DNA of 64,000 nt from JAEUIG01 sp046349775 (GCA_046349775.1 JAXMBS010000005.1:1-64000); one strand, 5' to 3'. Numbered from the stretch's first letter, positions 44,610-55,028 are shown. Notes: generated from the letters alone by a model not told the origin. Numbers and translations: made by a program.

Positions 44610-46758
44610 GATCGACACGCTGCTTGCTGAAGTCTCGTTTCGCAACGACGTCGTAGCGATTACGCCTGTCCAAGGCGGGTTGCAATGCGGGCACGTGTCA
44701 CGGCAACGCCAGCGGCAAAGAGTTCAAGCTCTCACTCCGGGGAGATAACCCGGACGCGGACTACAGCACGCTGGTCCGCGACCTGTCCGGGCGCGCATCA
44801 ATCTGGCCGATCCGATCGCAGTCTGCTGATTGAGAAGGCCACGCAGCGAATGGCGCACGGCGGCGGCCGCCGCTTCGGATCGGAGTCACCGGAATTCTCG
44901 ATATTGCGGCAATGGATCGCCGCCGGCGCCCGCCCGGACTCCGACGGCGTGCCGACGTTGGCCGACATCACCGTGACTCCGAGTGAGCAAATCGTCGATT
45001 TGGGGGAGGCCACGGTGCGATCAACGCCGTCGCTACGTTCTCGGAACGGTATTTTGGACGTCACCGCACTCGCGGTGTACGAACCCTCATCCCCGCTGGT
45101 GGAAGTGACGGCCGACGGTCGTGCGACAGCGGACCGGAACGGTGAGGCGACGATCATTGTCCGGTTTCTCAATCGGCAGTCTCCCGTTGCGGCTCGCCTT
45201 CCTTGCGTCGCGCCCGGACTTCGCCCGGAGCCCGCCACCGATCGTCAACGAAGTCGACCGGCTCGTGTTCGGTCGACTGCATGCGCTGCAGATTCACCCG
45301 TCACCCCTGTGTGACGATACGACGTTTGTCCGTCGAGCATGTCTCGATCTGACCGGCGAACTCCCGACCGCCGAGGTAGCGCGGACCTTCATTGCCGATC
45401 TCAATCCGGGCAAGCGGGCTCGGCTCATCGACGAGTTGCTGGAGCGCCCGGCGTACGCGGAATTCTGGGCGATCCGGTGGTCTGATCTGCTCCGCAATGA
45501 GGAGCGGACGCTCGATCGCAAAGGGGTCGCCAACCTGCATGGCTGGATTCGCGCAGAAATTGCTCGCAACACGCCTTTGAACGTGTTTGCCGCCCGGCTG
45601 CTGACCGCCAGCGGCACCTACGCCGAGCCGCCGGCGAACTACTATCGGGCAGCACGCGATGCGGAGACGCGGGCGGAGGCGACGGCCCCGGTGTTTCTGG
45701 GCGTCCGCCTGCAATACGCCGAAGTGTCACAACACCCCTTCGATCGCTGGACGCAGAACGGCTACTACAACTGGGGCAACGTCTTTGCGTTCGACTACAA
45801 GGTGCTGGAAAACCGCCGGCAGGACTCCAACGACAAGCATGAACTGAGCGGCGAACAGATTGTGTTTCTCAACGACGACGGCGCGCTCAAGGATCCGCGC
45901 TCCGGCCAGCCGCGCGAGCCCCGGTTGCTTGGTGCGAACGATCCGCTTGCCGGCGATGCCGACCGACTGGAATCCCTGGCCACCTGGGTCACTGCTCCCG
46001 AGAACCCGTGGTTTGCCCGCACTCAGGCCAACCGCATCTTCGCGCAGTTGTTCGGTCGCGGCCTGATCGATCCCGTGGACGATCTCCGCGCTACGAACCC
46101 GGCGGTCTACCCCGAACTCCTGGACTGGCTCGCCGCCGAACTCGCTGCGCACAAGTTCGACCAGCGACAACTGATCCGCACGCTGATGAACTCGTCGCTG
46201 TACCAGCTTTCGTCTGAGCCGACGGACACGAACCGCGACGATGACGCGCACTTCGCGCGCAATATCCCGCGCCGTTTGACGGCCGAACAACTGCTGGATT
46301 CGCTCATACAAGCGACCGGCGCGGATGTGCAATTCGACGGCTATCCGCAGCACGAGCGGCAGGTCGCGGGCGTTGCGGCGGTCCGCTCCCGCTCGCACGC
46401 GCCCAGTCCGGCCGACCGGTTCCTCGTCCGGTTCGGCAAGCCGCCGCGCGAGCAGTCGTGCGACTGCGAGCGTTCCGACGAGTCCACGCTGGCCCAGACG
46501 TTTGAGCTGGTCAGCGGTGAAATGATCGAGATCTGCTGTCCCGGTCCGGCAATCGCATCGATCATTTATTGCAGTCGGGAGTCGAGAACCCGATGCTGGT
46601 TTCCGAGCTGTACTGGAGCACGCTCCAGTCGTGCGCCGTCTGCCAGGGAACTGTCGGCGGCCGCTCAGCATCTGAGTGCGGCCAAGGATCGCCGGCAGGC
46701 TGCGGAAGACGTGCTGTGGAGCCTGATGAACTCGGGCGAGTTCCTGCTGAGACGATGA
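44610..46758 (+). pseudogene. Decayed DUF1549/DUF1553 cytochrome-like gene
   Basis: A paralogue of the 25385 gene broken by several frameshifts. The CX4CH motif survives in one frame (44681-44701, CNAGTCHG, followed by NASGKEFKLSLRG). A different frame then carries LLIEKATQRMAHGGGRRFG and IVRFLNRQSPVA. A third frame runs from about 45190 to the end: VNEVDRLVFGRLHALQIHP, LTGELPTAEVARTFIADL, MNSSLYQLSSEPTDTNRD, REQSCDCERSDESTLAQTF. The second haem motif is destroyed: where the intact copy has CAKCHNHPF, this one reads YAEVSQHPF, a result of a base change plus compensating +1/-1 indels near 45730. Frames are intact enough to recognise but not to make a working protein. The gap 43894-44610 holds only repeat B and a GGTACC-rich stretch (about 44265-44285). 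Confidence 0.85.
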
Positions 46759-46789
46759 GTCGGGTCACGGAATCCTATTTCCGATGACG

Positions 46790-48137
46790 AATTGACCGCC
46801 ATCTCCCGCCGCCGTGCGCTGTCGATCGGCGGCGGGGCGCTCCTCGGCCTGACGGCAGCGCCGTTCCTCACGCAGTCAGCCGCTGCTGCAGGGCCGATGC
46901 CACGCCGAAGTCCGTCATCTTTCTCTACCAGTTTGGCGGCCCGAGCCACCTCGACACGTTCGACCTGAAGCCCGACGCCCCCGACGGCATCCGCAGCCGG
47001 TTTGACTCGATTCCGAGCGCGTCCCGAGCCTGCCATCTCACCGCGACATTTGCCCAGGTGCGAAGATCATGGACAAGGTCACGCTGATCCCTGGCGACCG
47101 CACCGCATGAAAAACCGCAACGCCAGCGCTACGCCCTCTACCGGCCATGCGCGCCGCTCGATGACATCCGCCTGCGCGAAACGCTCGAACTGTTTCCCGC
47201 CTATGGTTCGACCCGTTGATCGGTTTGCCCCCAACTCGAACAACGTCCCGACGTTCGTCGCGTATCCGTGCGTGATGCGCGACGGCGCGCATCCTCCCGG
47301 TCAGCATGCGAGCTTTCTCGGCAAGCGCATGACCCGCTGCTGGTCACGTCCATTGGCCAGGCCGCAGTTCGGCTGCCGGAACTCAGTTTGCCGGCGCGTC
47401 TCGCCGGAGCGGCTCGGGGACCGCCGCGCGCTGCAGTCCCTGATCCAGCAGCAGACGAAGCTCCTCGGTCTCCACCGAGGCCCGCGGGATCGACGATTAC
47501 TACACCCGCGCGGCTCGCGATGCTCAACTCGACGGCCGTCCGCGACGCGTTGATCTCTCCAGGAACCGCCGGCCCTTCGCGACCGCTTCACACGGCCGCG
47601 CGACCTACAGCCAAAGCTGCCTGCTCGCGGCGGCTGGTCGAAGCCGGGGTGAAATTCGACCAATGTGTACTTTACGCCGAGCATCCGTACGGGCAAAGAC
47701 CGACAGCGGGGTGGGACACCCACGGCTTCAATAACACGCGGATGTATCCAATCCTGAAAGCCCGCCATCTGCCGATCACCGAGCAGACGCTGCCGACGCT
47801 GCTGACCGACCTCGACGAACGCGGGTTGCTTGATCAGACGCTGGTGGTCTGGATGGGGGAATTTGGCCGCACGCCGAAGATCAACGCCAGCATCAGCCGT
47901 GACCACTGGCCGCAGTGCTACACGGTGCTGCTGGCGGGCGGGGGCGTGCAGCGCGGCGGCGGTTTGGCGAGATCTGGCGGCGAGGAGAAGCATCCGGCTT
48001 GCGCGACCCGGTGCGGCCGGATGACATGCCACCATGTACTCCTGCTGGGGATCGATCCGCACACCGAGTTCCGAGACGTCCTCAACCGGCCGTTTCCGAT
48101 AGCGGCCGGCGAAGTGATCACCGGTGTTCTTGCGTGA
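46790..48137 (+). pseudogene. Decayed DUF1501 gene
   Basis: DUF1501 proteins are secreted and usually follow DUF1549/DUF1553 genes. Remnants appear in order but in changing frames: a Tat-like leader (SRRRALSIGGGALLGLTAA), FLYQFGGPSHLDTFDLKPDA, DRFAPNSNNVPTFVAYPCV, then from about 47640 a longer undamaged stretch (VEAGVKFDQCVLYAEHPYG, PTLLTDLDERGLLDQTLVVW, MGEFGRTPKINASISRDHWP) and a shifted end (LLLGIDPHTEFRDVLNRPF). Very many indels. Decay of both members of the pair suggests loss of selection. Confidence 0.8.
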
Positions 48138-48170
48138 AGCAGGGGCTCTCAATGCGAATCGACTCGCTGT

Positions 48171-48308
48171 TCGCCCCCCTCCACGGCCCTCCCCCGCGAA
48201 AGCGGCTGGGGGAGGGAGAGGTCTACTTCGCCGGAGACCGGGGGTATCGCTGCAACGTCGGCTCGCTCCGCTCAACCCCCGGCTACAATCTGCGACCCGT
48301 TGGGGTCG
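48171..48308. repeat. ~140-bp composite repeat, copy C
   Basis: Same words as copies A and B: CCCCCCTCCACGGCCC, a GCGAAAGCGGCTGGGGGAG arm, GACCGGGGGTATCGC, CTCCGCTCAACCCCCGG, CTACAATCTGCGACCC. It lies 34 bases after the DUF1501 pseudogene. Similarity to copy B extends to about 48373. The gap 48138-48518 also holds an inverted repeat, CTTCTCCCCAC (about 48403-48413) with GTGGGGAGAAG (about 48449-48459). Confidence 0.8.
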
Positions 48309-48518
48309 TACCGCGACCATGTCTCATCTGCGATCATTGTTGTTCGATTCGGTCGAACGGTTTGACTGCAGAAATCGAGCGAAACAAAATTGCCTTCGGC
48401 GACCTTCTCCCCACTCGGCGGCGCTGATCGCTCATCGAACGCACATCGTGGGGAGAAGGCCGCATTCAGCATCTGTCCGAAAATTACGCGCGATCAAGTA
48501 GAAGCGAGGAGCGATTGC

Positions 48519-49925
48519 ATGCGGAGAGTGCCGAGTCGTTTCGATTCGTCCGTCGTCGGCGGACGCTGGCGCTGGCTGATCTGTGTGGTCGCGCTGTGGT
48601 GCGTCGTCGCTCCGGCGGCAGCCGCCGATCCGCCGGGTTGGAAAGCCGGGCTGGCCAAGGCCGTCATCACGCCGGACACGTCGGTGTGGCTGGCCGGATA
48701 CGGCGGGCGCCGTCCACCCGATGGGAAGCTCCACGATTTGTCTATGAAAGCGCTGGCGCTGGAAGCCGATGGCCAGCGGGTGGTGCTGATCACGAGCGAC
48801 TTCCAGGGGGTACCGAAAGTGATGAGCGATCCGGTGTTTGCCGAAGTCAAGGACCGCTATGGTCTGGAGCGCGCCCAGATCATGTTCACGTTCTCGCACA
48901 ATCACTGTGGACCGCGTCTGGGAGACGATCTCGTCGATTACTATCCAGTCGAGGCGGAGCAGGTCGCACTGGTCGACGCGTACACCGAGAAAATGGTCGA
49001 CCTCACCGTGCAGCTCGTCGGGGCAGCACTCGACGACCTGCAACCGGCAACGCTGCAGCAGGGGCAGGGCGAATGCACGTTTGCCGTGAACCGCCGAAAC
49101 AACCGCGAGGCCGACGTCCCGGCGCTCATCGAGTCGGGCCAGCCGCTGGCGGGTCCGGTCGATCACACTGTCCCGATCCTGACCGTTTCCCGGCCGAACG
49201 GCAGTCTCGCGGCCGTCGTTTTCGGTTACGCCTGCCATCCGACGACGCTCAGCTTCACCACGTGGTGCGGCGACTATCCGGGCTTCGCGCAGCTCGAAAT
49301 TGAGCAGCAGCATCCCGGCGCGCAAGCGATGTTCGTCAACACCTGCGGAGCGGACCAGAACCCGTTGCCGCGGCGCAAGGTCGAGCTGTGCGAAAAATAC
49401 GGGCACATGCTGGCCGTCGGCGTGGAGGAGGCGCTGCGCGGCGAACTCACGCCGGTGACTCCCGGATTGAAGACGGCGTTTGAACTGATCGAGCTGGAGT
49501 ACCTCGCGACGGTGACGCGCGCCGAACTCGCAGCCGAGATCGCCGGCAGTAACGAGCTACGAGCCAGGTGGGCGCGCCGGATGCTGGCCAGACTCGACGC
49601 CGGCGAAGCGTTTCCCAGGTCGTATCCATATCCGGTGCACGCGTGGAAGCTGGGACACGAGATGCTGGTGATCGGCCAGGGGGCGGAGACGGTCGTGGAT
49701 TACGCGCTGCGCTTCAAGCGGGAGTTCGGTCCTGGAACCTGGGTCTTGGGGTACGCCGACGACATGATCTCGTACATCCCGTCGCGGCGCGTCTGGGAGG
49801 AAGGGGGCTACGAAGGGGGCTGGAGCCTGTACGAGTACGGGCGCCCGGCCTACCGCTGGGCAGGGGACATCGAGGACCGGATTGCGGCCGCCGTGCACCG
49901 GCTAGTCGCGCAGGTTCAAGAGTAG
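48519..49925 (+). CDS. Neutral/alkaline ceramidase-like secreted protein
   Basis: A 468-residue exported protein related to neutral ceramidase N-terminal domains, which cleave N-acyl-sphingosine; in Planctomycetota the true substrate is not known. The signal peptide is WLICVVALWCVVAPAAAA. Family words: KAVITPDTSVWLAGYGGR (with the catalytic-site GYGGR), MFTFSHNHCGP and GYACHPTTL (metal His candidates), TCGADQNP. GAGGAG eight bases before the ATG at 48519 fixes the start. The frame from 48390 is an extension into a repeat. Confidence 0.78.
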   Translation: MRRVPSRFDSSVVGGRWRWLICVVALWCVVAPAAAADPPGWKAGLAKAVITPDTSVWLAGYGGRRPPDGKLHDLSMKALALEADGQRVVLITSDFQGVPKVMSDPVFAEVKDRYGLERAQIMFTFSHNHCGPRLGDDLVDYYPVEAEQVALVDAYTEKMVDLTVQLVGAALDDLQPATLQQGQGECTFAVNRRNNREADVPALIESGQPLAGPVDHTVPILTVSRPNGSLAAVVFGYACHPTTLSFTTWCGDYPGFAQLEIEQQHPGAQAMFVNTCGADQNPLPRRKVELCEKYGHMLAVGVEEALRGELTPVTPGLKTAFELIELEYLATVTRAELAAEIAGSNELRARWARRMLARLDAGEAFPRSYPYPVHAWKLGHEMLVIGQGAETVVDYALRFKREFGPGTWVLGYADDMISYIPSRRVWEEGGYEGGWSLYEYGRPAYRWAGDIEDRIAAAVHRLVAQVQE

Positions 49926-50155
49926 CGGCACAGCGGCGATCGGACGCCAAATGGGATATGGCGTTCAACAATGGGCTTAACCGCGGTCCGTGCCCGCGTC
50001 ATGAACTCACCTTGTTCAGTTCACCCAGCTTGTCTACGATTCCGCCCCTTATGGTGAACCGTTGCGGCCGCTGAAAGGTTGGGCGGCGGCGGTTTGACGA
50101 CGCTCCAGACGTTGGGCGACGTCGCGTCGGTTTCTGGTCCCGGGGTTGCTGTGAC

Positions 50156-51403
50156 ATGCGGTCCTTCGGGCAAGGAATCAAGCATCTCGTGCTGGCCGTC
50201 ATCTGGCTGGCGGCGCTGATCTGCATCAGCGAGGTGGCGCTGCGCACCCAGCGGTGGCACACGGCGGCCTTTCCGACGCCGGACGGCGAGCATCGCGCAG
50301 CGGCCGATGTCGTGCCGAGCACGGCGACGTATCAGCAACTGCGGCCGATGGTTGGCAGCTTGCGGAATTTTGAGCGAGGCGGCCTGCGCACCAACTCGTT
50401 CGGTCTCAGGGGACCGGAAGTACAGATCCCGAAGCCGGCCGGCACGTTCCGCGTGGTCTGCCTTGGCGACGACACCACGCTCGCAGTGCATCTGGCGGAG
50501 ATCGACACTTACTGCGAACGGTTGCGCAACTACCTGCAGGAACGGACGCAACTGCACGTGGAGGTCGTCAACGCCGGGCTGCCCGGCGGCTGTCCGCTGA
50601 CCGGCCTGCTCCTGATGCGACAGCGTCTGCTGGGCCTGCAGCCCGATCTGGTGCTCCAGCATGTCGACCCGACGGACGTATCGGACGACCGGCTGGTGCG
50701 GCCGTTCACGTTCATGGACGAACAGGGGACGCCGCTGGCGGCGATTCATCCGAGTTGCCGGAATGCGGCGGCGCCGACGCTGCTGTCACTGTCCAACGAG
50801 TTCCTCCTGGCCGGCTGGGTGCGGGAACAACTGGTCGAGAAATGGCGGGCCTCGACGGCGGACAACAGGATGCCGCATGACGGAGTCGAATGGGAAATGG
50901 CGGCTGAGCAGTCGCTGGGGCCGCTGGCACTGCTGCGGACGCTGGTCAGCGGCGCCTATTGCGAGGTGATCGTCACTGCGGCCGATGAACCGTTGCAGCC
51001 ATCGACGGGGGCAGTCGCAGACCGGGACGACCGAGTGCGACCGGCCAGCGGGGAGTACGAATCGCCGGCGCCGCTCAGCCTGGCCGTTTTCGCCCGCGAG
51101 CAGAATCTGCGGTATCTGGATGCTTCGGCCGAACTGCGAAATCGCGCTCCGGGGGAACCGCCGCTGATCGTGGAAACGGCGGAGGAGCACGACCTGTACG
51201 CCGCGCTGCAGGCGGAGTTCATCATCGCCAACGTGCCGGGCGTATGGTCGACACCGACGACCGGCGGACCCGGGCCTGCGCCGACAACGGGCGCTGCGCC
51301 GGTCAATGGCGCTCCTCCGGCGAGCGTCACGCCTGGCGCTCTGCCGGCCACAGGCGCCGTGCAACCGCTGTCGGACGCGTCGCTGCGTGGATCGCGGCAC
51401 TAA
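50156..51403 (+). CDS. SGNH-hydrolase-like membrane-anchored protein with altered active site
   Basis: A 415-residue protein with an N-terminal membrane anchor (VLAVIWLAALICISEVAL) and a fold that matches the order of SGNH/GDSL-type acyl-esterases of the planctomycete kind (RTNSFGLRGPEVQIPKPAG, then FRVVCLGDDTTLAV). The usual block I is GDS; here the position reads GDD, so the Ser nucleophile is not seen. The catalytic His near the end is plausibly EEHDLY. A low-complexity Pro/Thr/Gly tail (from about residue 365) follows. It may be a non-enzymatic relative. Confidence 0.65.
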   Translation: MRSFGQGIKHLVLAVIWLAALICISEVALRTQRWHTAAFPTPDGEHRAAADVVPSTATYQQLRPMVGSLRNFERGGLRTNSFGLRGPEVQIPKPAGTFRVVCLGDDTTLAVHLAEIDTYCERLRNYLQERTQLHVEVVNAGLPGGCPLTGLLLMRQRLLGLQPDLVLQHVDPTDVSDDRLVRPFTFMDEQGTPLAAIHPSCRNAAAPTLLSLSNEFLLAGWVREQLVEKWRASTADNRMPHDGVEWEMAAEQSLGPLALLRTLVSGAYCEVIVTAADEPLQPSTGAVADRDDRVRPASGEYESPAPLSLAVFAREQNLRYLDASAELRNRAPGEPPLIVETAEEHDLYAALQAEFIIANVPGVWSTPTTGGPGPAPTTGAAPVNGAPPASVTPGALPATGAVQPLSDASLRGSRH

Positions 51404-51522
51404 TTTCGGCGGACGTCATTCACCGGCCATTGCTGGTCGCCATCGACCGCGGCCGTATCAAGGGCTCACTCCAGTGTTTTCGCGCTCATCGGCGGGATAT
51501 GATGGGGCCGGAGGACGAACAG

Positions 51523-51765
51523 ATGAAAGCCACTCTGCGACAGCAGAAGCCCGTGGCAAATTCAGCTCCAGCACGAGTCGTGATCCATGGCGAGCTTGAA
51601 ATCCCGCCGATCAAGGACCTGGCGGAGTTCCGAGAATGGGTTCGATCCGACCAATTTCGTGAGCGCGATCGGGTTTTGCCCGCACGCCGCAGGACTCGGA
51701 GGGATTTGTCCTTTCGCGCGTACTGGGCGGTTCGTTTCGACTCGGTCGGCATCGCGACGCATTAG
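51523..51765 (+). pseudogene. Uma2-like endonuclease fragment
   Basis: The first ~48 residues (ARVVIHGELEIPPIKDLAEF then REWVRSDQFRERDRV) resemble the N-terminus of Uma2-family PD-(D/E)XK-type proteins, which are numerous in Planctomycetota. After that the frame shows only Arg-rich non-homologous sequence and stops. The catalytic core is absent, so this is a truncated remnant. Similarity is from memory, not searched. Confidence 0.5.
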
Positions 51766-51867
51766 GGTTGTGGGAATACGACCTTCTGGAAGATAACGAG
51801 TAGGACACTCGCCCATCCTCTGAACCCTGTTCCGGCGCGCCGGGACCGACTCCGGAATTCTCCTGCC

Positions 51868-52680
51868 ATGTACTTCATCGACCCTCACGTTCACATGGTG
51901 TCCCGCGTCACCGACGATTACGAGCGGATGGCGCGGATGGGGTGTGTTGCGATGAGCGAACCGGCGTTCTGGGCCGGGTTCGATCGCGGCAGCGTCGACG
52001 GGTTCCGGGACTACTTCAAGCAGCTCATCGAGTTCGAACCGAAACGTGCGAGCTGGGTCGGCATCCAGCATTACACGTGGCTGTGCATCAACGCCAAGGA
52101 AGCTGAGAACGTCGAGCTGTCGCGGGAAGTCATCAAGATGATCCCGGAGTTCATCGAACGTACCGGCGTGCTCGGCGTCGGCGAGATCGGCCTCAACAAG
52201 AACTCCAGGAACGAGTCGACGATCTTTCGGGAACACCTGGAGCTGGCGGCAAAGCTGAAAGAGCTGGTGCTGATCCACACGCCGCACCTGCAGGACAAGT
52301 ACAAGGGGACGCGGATGATCATCGACATGCTCCAGGAGCGGAGCGACCTGCCGCCGGAGCGGGTGTTGGTCGATCATGTGGAAGAACACACCGTGCGGCT
52401 CGCGCTGGAGGGGGGCTTCTGGTGCGCGATGACGCTGTACCCGACGACGAAGTGCACACCGGCCCGGGCGGCGGACATCATCGAACGCTACGGCGACGAA
52501 CGAATCATGATGAACTCGGCCGGCGACTGGGGGCCGTCGACTCCGCTGGCCGTCCCGGACTTCATCCAGGAGATGCGGAAACGCGGGCACAGCGAAGCGA
52601 AGATCCGCAAGATCGTGTACGAGAATCCGCTGCAGTTCTACCGGCAGTGCCGGCGGTTCAGGTTCACGCCGCCGGCGTGA
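51868..52680 (+). CDS. TatD-like metal-dependent hydrolase
   Basis: An amidohydrolase-fold protein of the TatD type, 270 residues. Metal ligands are visible: HVH (His7, His9), Glu in LGVGEIGLN, His in LIHTPHLQDK, His in LVDHVEEHT, and Asp in MNSAGDWGP. Similar proteins are encoded in ebo clusters of other bacteria, but no other ebo gene is here. It may hydrolyse DNA or another phosphoester; substrate not decided. Confidence 0.78.
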   Translation: MYFIDPHVHMVSRVTDDYERMARMGCVAMSEPAFWAGFDRGSVDGFRDYFKQLIEFEPKRASWVGIQHYTWLCINAKEAENVELSREVIKMIPEFIERTGVLGVGEIGLNKNSRNESTIFREHLELAAKLKELVLIHTPHLQDKYKGTRMIIDMLQERSDLPPERVLVDHVEEHTVRLALEGGFWCAMTLYPTTKCTPARAADIIERYGDERIMMNSAGDWGPSTPLAVPDFIQEMRKRGHSEAKIRKIVYENPLQFYRQCRRFRFTPPA

Positions 52681-52820
52681 GAGGATATCCGAAGCTCGAA
52701 ATTCGAAATCCGAAACAGGTCGACGATTTTGATCGTCGCTGGCGGCTTCGCGTCATCTGTCCCGGCGCTCAGAACCGCGTATAATTGGCGGCAACTGCTG
52801 ATTGCAGGCCCGATTCCAAC

Positions 52821-52848
52821 AGCCCGGCTGCTGTCGAGCAGCCGGGCT
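52821..52848 (+). terminator. Perfect 12-bp hairpin
   Basis: AGCCCGGCTGCT (52821-52832) and AGCAGCCGGGCT (52837-52848) form a perfect stem with a 4-base loop, no T tract after it. It lies about 30 bases before the ABC gene, so it could end the TatD message or act in the ABC leader. Confidence 0.6.
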
Positions 52849-52876
52849 GCCTGTCGATTGAGGATCCCCGTCGCTG

Positions 52877-54829
52877 ATGTCCGATCGCCCACGTTCGAGC
52901 CGCGCGCTGTATCGACGCTATGTGGAAGACCTCGTCCGGCGGCGGCAGGCGAAACAGCACATTCAGACGGATGAACGCGGCCAGCCGCGACAGCGCGGGC
53001 GATCCCGCACGGCCGCGGAGTTGTTGCGCGAATTCTGGGGGCTGCTCGGAACGGAACGCACGCCGGTCCTGCTGGCGCTGGGAACGCTGTCGGCAGCGAC
53101 GCTCCTGGCGCTCATGCCGCCGGCGGCGACGAAATTCGTCGTTGATTACGTGCTCACGGACCACCCGCTGCCTCCCTGGCTGATCTCACGGGGGTTTTCG
53201 GCCGAGGATCGCTTCGGCCTGCTGACGGCCGTCGTCGTGACGGTCATTGTCGCGTCACTCGCGCGAATCGCACTGGGAATCTGCGGACGCTGGTTGGCCA
53301 CACGGGCGACGAAGCGTCTGCAGCTTTCGGTGCGCAAGCGGGTCTTCGAGCATGCCGTGCGACTGCCGCTGCGGCGCGTGCATGAGTTACGTTCCGGCGG
53401 AGTCGCGAGCCTGTTGCGGGAGGACGCCGGCAGCGTCGGCGAGCTGGTCTTCGGCCTGCTGTACAACCCGTGGCGGGCCATCATTCAACTGATCGGCAGC
53501 CTGTGCGTACTGGCGTGGGTCGACTGGCGGCTGCTGCTCGGTGCGACACTGCTGATTCCGGCAGTGTTCTTCAGCCACCGCACGTGGCTGAACCGCATCC
53601 GGCCGCGTTACAAAGACATCCGCGCGCGGCGGATGGAAATCGACAGCCATGCGACCGAGGCCTTCGGCGGGATGCGCGTGGTGCGGGCGTTCAGCAGGCA
53701 GCGGACCGAGAGCCGGCGGTTCATGACGGCCAACGACGTGATGGCACGGCAGGAACTGGCGGTCTGGTGGTGGTCGCGCGGCATCGAGACGGCGTGGGAA
53801 GTGCTGCTGCCGCTGGCGTCGGCGGCGCTATTGCTGTATGGCGGCTGGGCCGTGCTGAAGGGCTTGCTCACCGTCGGCGATCTGATGATGTTCCTGGCCT
53901 ACGTGCTGATGCTGCTGGGCCCGCTGGCCGTGCTGGCCGAGAGTGCGACCGCCCTGCAGAACAGCCTGTCGGCGCTCGACCGGGTGCTCGATCTGCTGGG
54001 CGAGAATCGCGAGTTCAGCGATGCCCTCGCGACACGCCGCCTGAACAAAGCGGACGTTCGCGGCGACGTGAGCCTGGAGGGGGTGCCGTTCCGCTACTCG
54101 AACGAGTCGAACTTCGCGCTGCAGGACATCGATCTCGAAGCGGACGCGGGACGGACAATTGCGCTCGTCGGACCCAGCGGGGCCGGCAAGACGACGCTCT
54201 GCAACCTCGTCGCGCGATTTTATGACCCGGTGGCAGGGCGCGTGCTGCTGGACGGACGCGATATCCGCGAGATCGACGTCGAGAGTTTTCGCTCCCTGCT
54301 GGGGGTCGTCGAGCAGGACGTGTTCCTGTTCGACGGGACGATTGCCGAGAACATCGGGTACGCGAATCGCGAGGCGGGCGAGGCGGCGATTCGCCGGGCG
54401 GCGCGGATTGCGAACGCCGACCAGTTCATCGGCGAGCTACCGCAGGGATACGACTCGATTATCGGCGAGCGGGGGGTGAAGCTCAGCGGCGGACAGCGGC
54501 AGCGGCTGGCGATCGCCCGCGCCGTGCTGGCGGACCCGAAGATCCTGATCCTCGACGAAGCGACGAGCAACCTGGATTCGGAGAGCGAGCGGCTGATCCA
54601 GCAGAGCCTGCGGACGCTGATGCGCGGGCGGACGTGCTTTGTGATCGCCCACCGGCTGAGCACGATCCGCGATGCGGACCTGATCGTCGTCCTCGAGAAT
54701 GGGCGGATCATCGAGCGCGGGACGCACGAAGAGCTGCTGGCCAGCGGCGGCCGCTATCGCGACATGGTCCAGGCACAGTTGCTGGCGACCGAGACGCTGG
54801 CGCCGGTGATGGAGCCGGAACTAAGTTAG
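52877..54829 (+). CDS. ABC-type exporter, fused membrane and ATPase domains
   Basis: A 650-residue half-transporter (type I exporter fold). Six helices occupy about 60-375. The ATPase domain has Walker A GPSGAGKTT (about 432-440), signature LSGGQRQRLAIARA (about 536), Walker B ILILDEATSNLD (about 555) and switch His in VIAHRLSTIRDADL. MsbA-like lipid or drug export is the class; the substrate is unknown. The first ~50 residues are cytoplasmic and Arg/Gln-rich. Confidence 0.9.
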   Translation: MSDRPRSSRALYRRYVEDLVRRRQAKQHIQTDERGQPRQRGRSRTAAELLREFWGLLGTERTPVLLALGTLSAATLLALMPPAATKFVVDYVLTDHPLPPWLISRGFSAEDRFGLLTAVVVTVIVASLARIALGICGRWLATRATKRLQLSVRKRVFEHAVRLPLRRVHELRSGGVASLLREDAGSVGELVFGLLYNPWRAIIQLIGSLCVLAWVDWRLLLGATLLIPAVFFSHRTWLNRIRPRYKDIRARRMEIDSHATEAFGGMRVVRAFSRQRTESRRFMTANDVMARQELAVWWWSRGIETAWEVLLPLASAALLLYGGWAVLKGLLTVGDLMMFLAYVLMLLGPLAVLAESATALQNSLSALDRVLDLLGENREFSDALATRRLNKADVRGDVSLEGVPFRYSNESNFALQDIDLEADAGRTIALVGPSGAGKTTLCNLVARFYDPVAGRVLLDGRDIREIDVESFRSLLGVVEQDVFLFDGTIAENIGYANREAGEAAIRRAARIANADQFIGELPQGYDSIIGERGVKLSGGQRQRLAIARAVLADPKILILDEATSNLDSESERLIQQSLRTLMRGRTCFVIAHRLSTIRDADLIVVLENGRIIERGTHEELLASGGRYRDMVQAQLLATETLAPVMEPELS

Positions 54830-54872
54830 CTTGACGAGTTGCGAACGTCAGGGAGCGCGATTCCCTGCCGAT

Positions 54873-54896
54873 CGCTCCCTCACGGTCGCGGCGCGT
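54873..54896. repeat. CACGGTCGCGGC repeat, copy 3
   Basis: CGCTCCCTCACGGTCGCGGC, one base from the copy at 54996 and part of a repeat-dense gap with the composite unit at 54925-54993. Confidence 0.55.
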
Positions 54897-54924
54897 GCAG
54901 CGTCACAGCCATAATTTCGGGTGT

Positions 54925-54993
54925 CACTGGTTCCGCCAGTGCAAAGCAGTTAAGTCGCGCGATAGGAATTGCACCGGCAAAGCCAGTGGCACC
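54925..54993. repeat. Composite interspersed repeat, copy 2
   Basis: CACTGGTTCCGCCAG, spacer, then CCGGCAAAGCCAGTGGCACC, the same architecture and spacing class as at 4807-4875. It is directly followed by the TGACGGTCGCGGCT repeat at 54996-55019. Confidence 0.7.
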
Positions 54994-54995
54994 CG

Positions 54996-55019
54996 CGCTC
55001 CCTGACGGTCGCGGCTAGT
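54996..55019. repeat. TGACGGTCGCGGCT repeat, copy 4
   Basis: CGCTCCCTGACGGTCGCGGC, identical in its core to 6245; it ends 10 bases from the panB stop. Confidence 0.6.
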
Positions 55020-55028
55020 AGGAGCGAT

